Notes under the pieces: model-generated
Databases searched by the model: none
Told to the model about the DNA's origin: nothing
Seen by the model: the letters and a program-made list of their open reading frames with translations, nothing else
Part shown: one piece after another, positions 1 to 11,407 of the stretch
Layout of the letters: each line of letters opens with the position of its first letter
Position numbering within the stretch: position 1 is the stretch's first letter
DNA from: Labyrinthula sp. Ha
Lineage: Eukaryota; Sar; Bigyra; Labyrinthulida; Labyrinthulaceae
DNA: 64,000 nucleotides
Assembly (NCBI GenBank): GCA_015227615.1
Contig: JAALGZ010000025.1
Location: forward strand, 496,001-560,000
Direction: 5' to 3'
Position numbers and translations under genes: made by a program

Positions 1-3000
1 CTAGTAAGACAATAATAACATCACGTAATATATGTCTTGTGCATGCGAAGAGAAGATAGTTTAAACTACATCTTAAACTTCAAAAAACTTTTACTTGTGT
101 CATTGAAAGGAAGAATGAAGCAAAGGAATGGACACAGTTGAGGTCATGATATCGACCGATGATTTTGAGCTTCAGTACACATTGTTGTTACTGGGCCTAG
201 GGTTGGTGTTCTATTTAATAGTTGCGTTTTTTTGTTGTTCCTGAGGTAGATCAAACAGGAATTAACTAGTTTTTATTCAATTATATGAGTTTGCTTTCAT
301 GGTAATACAAGACTTAGTTGGTTAAGAATTCAATTTATGCAAATCTTGTACAGGTATTGTTTATTTAGTGGTCAACTTCAGGAAATATATTTAGGGCTTC
401 GCATCATAAAATTAAACAACTTCTTCAAGGTACAGAGATTATAGCATAGTTCAAAGTTAAGACTCCCAGTTGAGTAGAAAAGAAGTACTTTATGATTTTG
501 CTAGAATATCCGCTTCGTGAAATTTTGCATCTTAAATTTATTGGCATGGTGTAACTTTCACATTGTTATATTTTTATTCAACGAGAAACAACTGTGATAA
601 CATGACATTCAGGGTGTTTTGTGTATTGTTGACATTGTCAAGGAAAGTCACTAGAATAAATAAGATGTAGGTACCACATCCTAATACTACTTTGAATCTC
701 AAGTTGGTATCATTCTCTGCACAATATATTGCTAAAGGTACTTCTCAAGAGTAACAAGTATCTTATTGCTAAGAAATTATTGTTTACTATGAATTTGAAG
801 ATAGGTCTACTCGCTTTATCTAGAGAACATGTGTCTTTTCTGGGTCAATGAGTATAGAAAGTACAGTGTCCAGTTTAATTGCGAGGTATGAGAATTCAGG
901 GCCAACTTTCTCGAAGGCAATACAAAGAACATGAAACTTTTGCGAACTTCTTAAATATTCTAGTTTTATATTGTGAATTAGAAGAACCACAGGTTATTGG
1001 TGTCTCTTAATGAGAGCCATATAGGTTTGACCCGTAAGAGCATATATTATATTCCAGGTAATTTAGATAGAAAGACCGAAAAAAGAATGATTGGTTTATT
1101 GCTTAAAAGTCGCATAAGAGTAATCTATTTCGTGGGAAAAGATTGGGCTTGACAAAGTGAAGGAATCTCCACGGAACTTGCTCGTTGCATGGAAATTGTT
1201 TTACTATGGTTCTAGCTTAAGAATAAGGGTATAAGAGGCCGACATATGTTCTAATGAGAAAATTAGTTTACCGTAGATTATGGGCATTTTTAGAGAGCAG
1301 TAGTCAAAATTTTCATACTTTAAATAATGTTTAGTGGTAGAATTGAAACACAGTAACTTGCCAAGATGTTTTAAGTTGGCTTCCAGGAATGTACATTTCA
1401 TTCAGAAAATGGTTTAATATGGATTGCTACATCCTTGGTCTGTTCGGAAGCTTTCATTTAAAGAATAATTTCTCGTGTTTGAAAATATGTGTTGAGATAT
1501 TGGGACCTTACTGGGACTTGACCTCGAGTGTTCATTAAACCTAGATGTTTAGATTTGACTATCCAGGGACATATATAATCTACTTTGATAATATTATCCT
1601 ATATGGTATTATGTAGATGAATTTGCTTTAGCTCGTTGAATTTGGTATCTTACTTTACTATCCTTCTCTTTTTAATATAGCAATCTTCTCTTAAAATTAT
1701 GCTTCTATAGATTATTGCAAATATATTTGTGGTTGAATCAGAAGAAGTATTTATCTCTTTACTTAGAACCAAAACATCTAGAATTCTTTCATTACATAAA
1801 AGTAGATGGTTTATATAAGCAAACCAGTTTCCACAAAATTTTGTGTTAGCCTATAGAAAGTATTCATGCCTGTTTATTTTATAAGGGATCTTAGTTTTCG
1901 AATTTAATATCTTTGAGAGAGAGAGAAAGAGAAAGTATCATATTCCTTATTTCATACCAGAGTAGAGAAATGACTTTATAATCGTTCTGGGTTGAAAAGC
2001 ATTCTAAAAAATTAGATGCTTAGATATATAAAATATTTTTGCCATATTTACATTTCAAACAGAACAGGAACCTGTTTCTTTTTAGGGAAAATTAGAGTAA
2101 ATGTGATAGATAATGTAAGAAGATGTCCTTTGGTTAGTTCTCGGCAAAGATGAGGGTTATTTTCTTGTTTCATGACGAGTGTCTAGTTCAAATATAAAAT
2201 AGAAACTCATGGAAGAGAGAAATATGGGTATCTTTCTGCTTAAAAGATTTTAAATATATATTTACACAGGGTTAAATAGTACAATATTTTACCATGTTTC
2301 ATAATTTATGAAGCATGTAAGGAAAAACAGCTAGTCAGCATAAATAAAACAATTATAAAATAGATTTTCCAAGTGATCAGGGATAGTTTTGGACAATAAT
2401 TTTACTCCATTGTAGAGCAATCACAAGTCGTAAATGCCAATAACATTAAATGAATACTTATTTAAGGAATAACGTTAAAAGATTAATTACCTTTTCTTCA
2501 GTAGCAATAACAGATTGTAAGAACAATATCCGTTCTTTAGAAGGAAGAGTAGATTACACCTTGTGGAAAACTTGAATCAATGTCTATATAATAGAAAAAT
2601 ACTTTGAGAATCATCTTGATTCGCAAAAATAACAGAAAAAAGTATCTTGCATGGAAGATAGAAATATAAATAAAAGCCACATAAAATTAATCCAATGTCA
2701 AGATAATTGACGTCATCATAAGCAAGATTCCCCCCGGAGTCTATATTAAAATTGAAGGTATCATTATAACATATACAGTACAGCAGAGCTTCTAAAATTG
2801 TTCACTATTACTAAGAGACAGCATAAATTATCCGAAGGCAGAAACTTGACAAGTTAAAGTCAGATACATGATGTCAAAAATTTGAGTGTTACAGAGAATT
2901 TACAATAATAGTAGATAATCTCATGTATTCAGCTGATTTATGAGATTGAATTTAAAAGTATTGAATAGTCGTAGAATATGGAAAATTGCAGCTTTTTAAT

Positions 3001-5039
3001 ATCTTAGTACATATTAGAAGAAAAAATAGGTCTTTTGCAAAATTAGTTCTCAAGCTTTCCTGGTTTCATAAGAAATTGAGGTATCTGAAGCTGAGAAAAT
3101 ACAAACAATTAAATGGATAGCGACTAAACCTTCCTATAAAAGTATATCTATAGATAATAATAAGATTGGTCACAATAAAAAACATAGAAAAACCTGCAGT
3201 AAGCATGGTAATAAAGATACAAATGAGCACAGCAAAGAAAACTACAAGAATATGGATATAGAGTGGAAGATTTTATCAAAAAGGAAAGATCCAATATTTC
3301 AACTTGCAATGGGCCTTATCAAGACCATTATAAAAAACAAAATTCATTGCACTAATAACGAGAAAGAAGAAGAGGATATCAAAACTTACTGCCATGAGAA
3401 AGTTTCGAACATAACTGCTTTATTAAAGGAAACACTACTAGCAGGTAAAAACAGAAAACATAGCAACATGAACACATAGTTTTTCAAACATCATAATACT
3501 TTGTCCAAAACATAACCAAAATGGCATATATTTTACGCTGATTATAGTGCTTCATGCATTATATTTGACAAGTGTCTGACCTAATATTTAGTTGGAATAA
3601 GAAATATACAAAAATATGAATAAATGCTGTTTCTGGATCTACAAAACTAATATTAATGAGTGATATTGTTTTAAAAATCGATATTTTCAACCCTTTGATC
3701 TTGAAAGACGGCATAAGTTCACAAGAAACGAGGAAATTTGGTGCCATTTCTATACATAAACTCATACAAGGGGGGGAGATCAAATCTTACTCTGAGGGGA
3801 AAAGTTAACATCTTCGACAAAATTAAATTAAAGGTAACGGAAACTATACCTGATAGCAGTCTTCTTAAATTAATATTTCATACGAAGAGTAGGCTAAATT
3901 TCTTGAAGCACTAGTAATTTTTCCCTTGGAGCAAATTCTTCATTTATTCAAATAATCAAACACTCAAAAATATCTTAAAGTACTACACCATCAGAAAGAC
4001 ACAACTAGAACACCCGATATACTGTGAATGCTTTTCTGAAGCAAAAAAAATAATTTAAAAAATAGACAGACGCTGCCAAATACATTTTTTAAAATGATCT
4101 ACTACAACACAGTGGTCATTTCAAAATCCAAATCCAATAACTAGAAGTGATCTACTCTATTTACTGGCAGCTACTATAAATACAAAGTTCTAGCTAACTA
4201 TAAAATGAAAATAATATACCCGAAATATTCATAAAACGGAAAAAATATTCTTCAGCTTTGTAGTTTAGAGTAAAGACCATACATATGTGGACAAGAGTAT
4301 TGGATTTGCATATGAAATAGTATAGGACTCCAGCTCCAGCAGTAAATTTCGAACATAATTCCGCAAAACAAACACTGCGAAACTAGATGGATCCATGGAA
4401 TGTGATAATAGAATAGTGTTAACAATGATAAAAGCATTATTAGAAAACTAAAAACTTCTGAAAAAATATTGAAACCATACCGCCAAATGAACTCTCTCTG
4501 CCATCTCGACACTCTACCGATATTTAAGATCAGGGTTTTATCATATGAAATTATGTATGACAAAAAAGATATTCAATATTAATTTCTCTTTGGACAGGAG
4601 TTTTACTATATAAACAAAAAATTTCTCCCAAAATACATCGAGCACCTAAGAAACAACATATCTTTGAGAAAACGAAGACACACTTGAGACTGACCTTTTT
4701 AGTTTTTTCATCAAAAAATCATTCTTTCATGAAACATAAAGGATAAAACTCAAAATGAAGTCATAAAAAAACAGAAGCAAATATGTGGACCCATATAAAA
4801 TGATAAAGAAATGGGAAAACTACTCACAAAGCATCTAATGTCAAAAAGAGCTAATGTAAAAAAGAAAAGCTCTTGAATGGACCAGAAATAGGAGAACAAA
4901 AGAAAATTCAGTGTTCTTCATGAAAAAATTATCATCGAGCTCAGAAGAAACTAGATGCACATTTTACAAAGACCTATTTAAGTACTTTAGCGGCAAGAGT
5001 GTGCAAATTCAATATACAACCTGAGAACATCTAACTTAC
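1..5039. other. AT-rich desert without an intact gene
   Basis: No open frame longer than about 100 codons with gene-like composition is visible on either strand. Text is dense in stops and low in complexity, with a short GA-rich run near 1915-1936. Scattered stretches on the + strand read like worn Ty1/copia pol sequence (see the entries at 960-1640 and 5040-6570). Most of this stretch is probably dead transposon DNA. I see no tRNA, rRNA or regulatory site I can support. Confidence 0.6.
960..1640 (+). mobile_element. Possible old Ty1/copia remnant (protease-integrase side)
   Basis: Short stretches read like the part of copia pol just before and within the integrase, for example a YYIPGNL-like segment where copia elements have a 'LYVPGL' signature. 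The match is weak and based on eye only. It lies upstream of, and in the same orientation as, the clearer RT-RNase H fossil at 5.0-6.6 kb, but the spacing is too long for one simple copy, so later insertions or separate copies are likely. Heavily broken and old. Confidence 0.25.
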
Positions 5040-6570
5040 TTAAAAGATAAAAATAAAATCAAAGTGGAGAAATTAAGCCATATCAAACGTATCGCCAACT
5101 GAGTGGGTTGGTATGCGCTTACGACAAAGATTTGAAAATGATATTCATCGGTGAGTGAAAGTAGATCTCAAGGAAGATTATTCCACCTGATATTAAAAAT
5201 TTCAGACTGATAGAAATAAACAACGCGAATTGCAAGAATATATGCAAGGTTAGATACGCAGCGGGTGGAAAAAGATCCATAGTCAACTCATCACCTTATT
5301 TACCAGTATCAAACATAGAATTCATTCGTTTTTGCATATATTTTTTAATACCAAGTAAACTTGCAACAAAGCAGCTCGATATTTTAAATACTTTCCTGAA
5401 TGCATATGCAGACAAAACTAGCTACTTTTCACTTCCACTTAAGGATAAGGATAAGAAAAAAGATTTTATTTGATCTACACGAAAGTTGATCTACTGCGTG
5501 CAGCAGTCGTCCAGAGCATGGTATTTTGACCTAGATATGACACTAAGGGCTATAGGATTTGAATGCTTTATCCTAGAAATAACCTTTCACAGTCTGCAGG
5601 CCGAATCAGAGGTACTCGCATAACTCTTCATTTTTTTCAATGATTTTTTTATTTGCTAAAAAGACACGAAGATTGGTCATGCAATATTCAAAAACTAAAG
5701 TCGTTCTAAGATAGCAAGCAGTATGATGAAGCTATTATTTTTGTAGGTTTTGAAATTCACAATATCGAAAAATGTACGCTTATTAACTCGGAGAAATACA
5801 TCGAAACTTTGAGAAGTCTTTTTGAGACCTCCGGAAAAAACGAGGCCATAACGTTGAAATTTTCCAGAGAATACTAAAACTAAGAGGTTGAAAAGATTTA
5901 TCTTATATTGTACCAGCAGAAAGTTAGACATTTGATCTTATTTTCCGAAATATGCAGATCCTATGACGCATATAATTTAAACCTATTCTAGTCATTTAAG
6001 AACAACGCAGCTACAAAGCATTTAAAAACACCAAAAAGAGTTTTGGAGTGATATTACAATGTGAGATCCAAAGGTTAACTAATAAGAAAAGACGAAGCGA
6101 AATGGAATTTTAACATTAAAACTAGTGCTTCTTTTCAAGACATAACTGGTGTTTATTCACCAATCGACTCAATTATCATGTTTATTAGTTGATTCACTGA
6201 ATCCTCGAGAACCAGTAAACACAAAACCAGTGCGTTTTGTACTGCTGATGCTGAAGGGGTTGGAGTTGTAAGAGCACTTAGCCCTAAGCAGCATGGAATG
6301 TATAAACATGCTATGTAGTTTTATGAATGTAAAACGGAGAAAAGTAGAAATATTCACGCAAAACCTTATCATGCAAGTAGTTTGGCGGAAGGCAAGACCA
6401 TTAGTTTTAGAACAAGACACATGGCGGCTAAATACTTCTATTCCAACATAATTATAAGAAAGAGAAAATGGAAACTGCTGCTATTTAAACTTAGTTAGAG
6501 CGAGGCTGATATTTTCACAAAACTGGTAATCAAGCAGATATTCAACAGAGCTGTAAAGAATACATTCTGG
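5040..6570 (+). mobile_element. Ty1/copia-type pol fossil (RT and RNase H)
   Basis: Copia-family landmarks follow one another in the right order on the + strand. Near 5370-5400 is QLDILNTFLNA, the counterpart of 'QLDVKNAFLNG'. Near 5490-5530 is an 'SSRAWYFDLD' segment, matching 'SPRAWYERLD'. Near 5750-5800 is a 'FEIHNIEKCTLINSEKYI'-type segment, the stretch after the catalytic core. Near 6205-6410 are an SKHKTSAFCTADAEGV segment and a TRHMAAKYF segment, matching the RNase H and 'TKHIDIRYHF' tail. The copy is heavily broken, with many breaks, and no LTRs were recognised. It is therefore old, much older than the element at 39.4 kb. Family assignment rests on motif recall, not on a database search. 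Confidence 0.75.
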
Positions 6571-6692
6571 AAAGTTGGGATATTAATAAAATCGTGCTTA
6601 TAAGTAACTAGGAAATGTTCTAGAACACAATGTTAACACAATACACGGCAATAATAAACCATAAAAGTTTAAACCAGCAAATAAACGCTTAT

Positions 6693-8598
6693 TCAGGATA
6701 TATATAACACACAATCCTCTCTACTACAAGCCCCAGTTCTTTCCATGAACTCCTGTTTAGTCTCATTGAACAAATTCTGAGTAATTTCAATATAAATCAA
6801 ATTATGACAGTTAGTAAAAACTCTATCCTCAAACACAGTTGATGGGCTATCCCTAAACCTGAATCTCTCAAGCTTGGAACTTCTATCAGGAGCACAGAGA
6901 GAATCTGCAGCAATGTACTCCGTATATGTCCACAAGAGATGAAAATATTTTAATTCAGAGAGTGCAGCAACAACAGGATGAATATAGTGAACTAAACCAC
7001 CCCTGAATTCTAGAGTTTCTAAGTCTTTTAATGAAGAAAGACCATTTCCAAACAACTGTTTTAAATCCAACTCACTGAGGACAATTTCAGCATAAGTAAT
7101 TTGGTTTTCATTGCCTTTAAATACATCAGGAGACATCGTATTATTTATACAATCTATCAATTTAATTGAATTAAGACTGGGCAACATCTCAGAGCTAAAG
7201 AATCCTGAGTAGAAGTGATAATTCATGAGATAATAAACAGTGAAACGTTCAACTAAAGGAAATAAAGGAAAACCATTCCTAGTTTTTAAGGTATCTTGAG
7301 ACATCTCTTTCATTTTGTGTATGTAAAGAAAAAGGCCTTCCCAGAATGAAAAATCTACTCCAGAGTCTTCATACACGTAGGGGGGTATACAAGTTGATTC
7401 AGCTACAATACGCCATCCTAAATGAACTTGATTTTCTTTTACAGCGTGATAAGTATATGGAAGTGGACAAAAATCATTTTCCTCTTTTGTACAATTTACT
7501 GAACCATCTAAATTAGTACAATAAAAAATAACTTGGTTTTAAAGTGAAACCATAATCATTCTCAAGACCCATTCTATTACGGAAGGAATCTATGCACTCA
7601 TTATATTCCAAATCATAAAACCTAGCTACCATAATATTTGGAAATTATTTTAAGAACTGATCTGGAATATAAAAGAGATAAGTTGCATACATACTGAGAT
7701 ATTACAATAAAGGAAAAACTGTTGAATTGTCAAATTCTGGGATAGATTTAATTGGTCCAACTATAGTCTTACTTAAATTTTTGTATGTGTCAAAAAAAAC
7801 AAGAGACAGATCTACAGGTTTCTTAGGTCGTACTTCAAGTTCTTTCAAAGTATAATATAAATCTCCAGAGTTTCTTGGATTCCCAAATGTATCCAAGTCA
7901 TACAAAGTTAAAGAGAAAATACTCCAGCTACTAAATTTGTCAATAATTCTTCCAGAATCTATAGCTCCATGTTCAACATTATAACTGGTAACATAAACTT
8001 GAGTGATACTATTTTTTGAAGTAGGTTCAATATCCAAATCATCTTCTGTTGAAACATAAAATTTAATATAGACATCTTCAAGAAATACATCATCGTCAAA
8101 AGTATTACTTCCAAATTTAAGTTTATTTCCATTTGTAAAAAAGGATATCACAAAATTATTTATCATCCAGGTTGTTTTCTTATCACCATCACAGGCTCGA
8201 AAAGCATCTTTATGAAGCTCCAAATCTTCAAATAGGTGAATTTGTAAAAAATTAGTAATTTCTGTTTGATTTAGGTTCAAGTTACACTGAAAAGCAAATT
8301 CTGGGAGATAACTGATTCCGGAAGTATTTAAATAAAAAGTATCTTCGTCGGATAATACAAGCTTTTCAATTAGGAGATCAAGTTCACTTCTGCTTTCATT
8401 ATTACATAAGTTAGCACAACTAAAACCAACAAACTTGTCTTCAAACAAAGAAGTTTGAACCATTTAGACAGTGCAGATCATAACCATGATGAAGAGAGAA
8501 CAAAGTCCAACTAACCAGTATCTTCTTTGCACCTTTTCTGCCTGAACTGCATCTTCTGTTTCATCATATTTCTCAATCTTTATTTCATCCATTATCAT
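6693..8598 (-). pseudogene. Broken gene for a type II membrane protein with LRR-like ectodomain
   Basis: Reading from the ATG at 8598, 44 residues end in a hydrophobic anchor (WLVGLCSLFIMVMICTV, residues 28-44), preceded by charged residues, which suggests a type II protein. A TAA follows directly. The same frame then runs open for about 250 codons (8463-7702). After two more in-frame TAA codons and a one-base shift at a T run near 7535, it continues as an open frame to a TGA at 6693. The last third has leucine-rich spacing (LSSLKDLETLEFRGG, CHNLIYIEI) and several cysteines, as in extracellular LRR proteins. The protein text stays coherent across all the breaks, so this is a recently dead host gene rather than several genes. 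All three in-frame stops are TAA, and two could come from CAA by a single C-to-T change. Alternatives: a gene with unusual introns, or sequencing error at the T run. The exact function is unknown. Confidence 0.7.
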
Positions 8599-9774
8599 TT
8601 TTTATGATTTTTTTTGAAACTTCCCCTGGTTGATTTTATTTTATGTTTTTTGGATAAATTACGGTGTAAGTGTTCTTACCGAAAAAGAACTGAACTTTTG
8701 TTCGCATTTTGGCAATGGCTTTCATTTTCACACGGGGAAACTTTTCCAAACATACATTGCTCATGCAGAAATCATGAACAACACAAACTATGGTTTAATT
8801 ATTCAAATGGTGAATCAGGGAGAAGATTTTGATATTTTTCTACGATTCATTTTCTAGAACTCTGCAGATAATCATTAATCAAATAACTCTAGATTCTTCA
8901 GTGATATAACATTGTGTTTTTTGTTATGTGCTCAATATAAAAATAAATTATTGTTTTTACAACTGTATAAATATAATATTATTGGAATTCTGTCAGCTTC
9001 TAAAAAGATCATGAATAAAAATATTTTAGTTAATACAATTATCCTTTTACTGCAGAATACTCAGTAGATTCATTTGTTTCACAGTATCTATGGATAGGGT
9101 ATGTTTTAGTTTTGATTTCGAAACAAAGTATTCGTCCACACATTTTCTCGTTATTGATCATAAATACTGACAAAAATATTTAGATTGATGGATTATAATC
9201 AATTTATTCTGAGAATAGTGTCAGGTTCATTTGATAAAATTTAGAATCCCAAATTTCTTATTGAACATCAGAATCAAGACAATTATTAATTATGTATTGA
9301 CATCGTTCCTAAACTTCAACATCTACTTCCAGCAATCCAAGATGATTCTTGTGAGAAAAAGGGGTTTCCCACAGATTAAAGTGTCAATCAAAGAATATTC
9401 ACTAGGCAGTAATGTTAATATCCTGTATTATCAATGTGCCAAAAAAATTTACTTCAGAATGTGTGATTTGGGAAATCAGGTAGACCATTGCTGCAGAAAT
9501 ACAACCAAAATTTACTGAAAGGACCCCAAAGTACTCTACATCACACTTGCTCAGTAGAATTTAGAGGTTTGTAGGCTTCAAATCAATTGAACTCTTGTTC
9601 AACTAATAATAATTACTTAATATTTGATCCTGTCTAAATTTATAGTTGGTGAAAATTCTCGCTGGTAATTGATAGGAAAATTCAAACAGAAGATGTAATC
9701 TATTATGATTGCAATATGACATTACCATGTTGTTACTACATCAATTGAAAATTAGAAAAAAAGAAAGAAGCTTG
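8599..9774. other. Intergenic region, no supported gene
   Basis: This is the divergent space between the broken membrane-protein gene (-) and the hydrolase-HAD gene (+). Two overlapping short frames (about 8614-8857) and one of 95 codons (9231-9518) begin only at TTG and resemble nothing I know. It probably holds the two promoters, but no clear motif stands out. Confidence 0.5.
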
Positions 9775-11407
9775 ATGCGAATCTTGTGTCTGCACGGTTT
9801 CCGTACAAACAAAGATATAATAAAGTTCCAAATAACAACAGGTCTTGGTCAAGCTCTTAAGTCATCCAAGTTTGCTCATATTTCACTTACATACCTTAAC
9901 GCCCCATTTAGCTTGAACTTAAACAGTAAAGAAGCAAAAGGAGTTGCAGATGAAAAACTTATAGAACTCAACAAAAACATCAATGGAGAAGAATTTTTTT
10001 ACTACTGGTTCAATTCAGAGACAAATAATAAGATTACTACATACGTTGGACTTGAAGATTCAAGAAATTATGTTCTTGACTATATCCAAGAAAATGGAAA
10101 GTTTGATTGCCTGTTAGGTTTTTCCGTATATTTTTCTATTGTATATATTTTAGCAAGGTGGATCTATTGTTTCTTATCTTTTTGCTTCTCTTGCTCATAA
10201 TCCTTCCCTTCTTCCAGTTCATTTGCGGTGGAAGTATACTGTATATGTTTCCAGTTTTCTTCCTAGAGGAAATAATATTCCAAAAGAACTATTTTCAGAT
10301 AATACATATTTGAAGAATTATAAAAGTATTCATGTTCTTGGAAAAAAAGATTTCATGTATGAAACTTCAAAACTTTTGTATTCTTTCGAAACAAAAAACA
10401 AATCTGATTCTGTTCTTGTAGAACATAAGGAGGATCATAAATTTCCAAGTATACATTCTTCACGAGAAGAGTGTAAACAAATAGTTCATCAGCTGAAAAG
10501 TTGGAGTGAAGAGCAAACAAAGAAAAAATATTTCTTTGCGTTTGATTTTGATGGAGTAATTTGTGACAGTGCAAATGAAACAGGAAGATCTGGATTAAGA
10601 TTAGGTAAAAGAATTCTCCCAGAAGTTTTTAATACTGAAGAGTTTGAAAGATTAAAGTTGACTGAAGAAGAATTAGGAAAAGTTTTTGTGAATATTAGAC
10701 CTATGCTGGAAACTGGATATGAAGCTGCTTTGTTAATGTACAAACTCTTATTAAAGAGAGAAGAAATGTTGGATGAAACTCTTGAACAAGTATCGTTTGC
10801 AGCAAGAAAGGATTTAGAGGAAAATTATGAAGAGCTTGATCTTTTAAGAGAAGAATTTATTTCAAAGTCAGGAAAATCTTTGGAAGAGATTAAGAATATT
10901 TTTACACAGGTGAGAGAAGATTGGATAATAGAAGATTTAGAAGGATGGTTAGATCTTCATGGTTTTTTTCAACCTTCAGTGGATGCAGTAAAAAAGCTTT
11001 TAATAAATGAAAAAACCAGAGAAAGAGTATATGTGATTACAACAAAGCAAAAGCAGTTTGCACTCAGACTGCTTGAAAGCGCTGGATTAGATTTTCCAGA
11101 GGAGAGAGTGTTTGGATTAGGATCAGGTCCAAAGCATGAGGTGATGAAAAAACTGTGGGAAGAAAACGAAAAAGGAGTTTCAGAAAGATGCTTTTTTCTT
11201 GAGGATCGTTTAAATACTTTATTAAAAGCATCTAATCACGGAAATATTTTGAGTGATGATTGTGGATGGGAATTTGGGTTTGCAAATTGGGGTTATAATA
11301 CAAAAGAACAAGAACTTCAAGCAAGACAAAAACATTTTAAAATTTTGAATCTAGAAGGGTTTAGTCAGTTCGTAGACATTTACTTAGAAGGGCTAGAAGA
11401 AAGTTAG
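9775..11407 (+). CDS. Fused FSH1-family serine hydrolase and HAD-family phosphatase (spliced)
   Basis: Two exons, 9775-10125 and 10154-11407, give about 534 residues. The N-terminal half is an FSH1-type alpha/beta hydrolase. It opens MRILCLHGF, the usual FSH1 start, which is why I chose the ATG at 9775 over the in-frame ATG at 9727. Splicing restores the nucleophile elbow GFSQGG. The acid and histidine follow in GKKDFMYETS and HKEDHKFPS, so the catalytic triad is complete. The C-terminal half is a haloacid-dehalogenase-like hydrolase: FAFDFDGVICDSANETG carries the nucleophile Asp and the acid/base Asp, VYVITTKQ the motif II Thr, and FFLEDR the acidic motif IV. Both halves look active. FSH1 proteins act as esterases and HAD enzymes as phosphatases or related hydrolases; the substrate of this pair is unknown. 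The fusion suggests consecutive steps in one pathway. Its stop overlaps the end of the convergent oxygenase gene. Confidence 0.85.
10126..10153 (+). other. 28-nt GT-AG intron
   Basis: The intron starts GTATAT and ends TTTTAG. Removing it joins the FSH1 text GFS to QGG, restoring the family's catalytic Ser motif, and keeps the frame through the HAD domain. A 28-nt intron is close to the lower limit known for spliceosomal introns. ALS intron 1 in this window has exactly the same length. Confidence 0.9.

Noticed and set aside
1914-1937. GA-rich run as a regulatory element
   Set aside because: Short simple repeat with no gene nearby.
6693-8598. Alternative genetic code in which TAA is sense
   Set aside because: ATP2, MTD1 and ALS all end in TAA at the expected place, and the LRR gene also has a frame shift, so gene death explains it better.
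9231-9518. 95-codon frame upstream of the hydrolase-HAD gene
   Set aside because: TTG start, no family likeness; could be a stray exon but nothing supports it.
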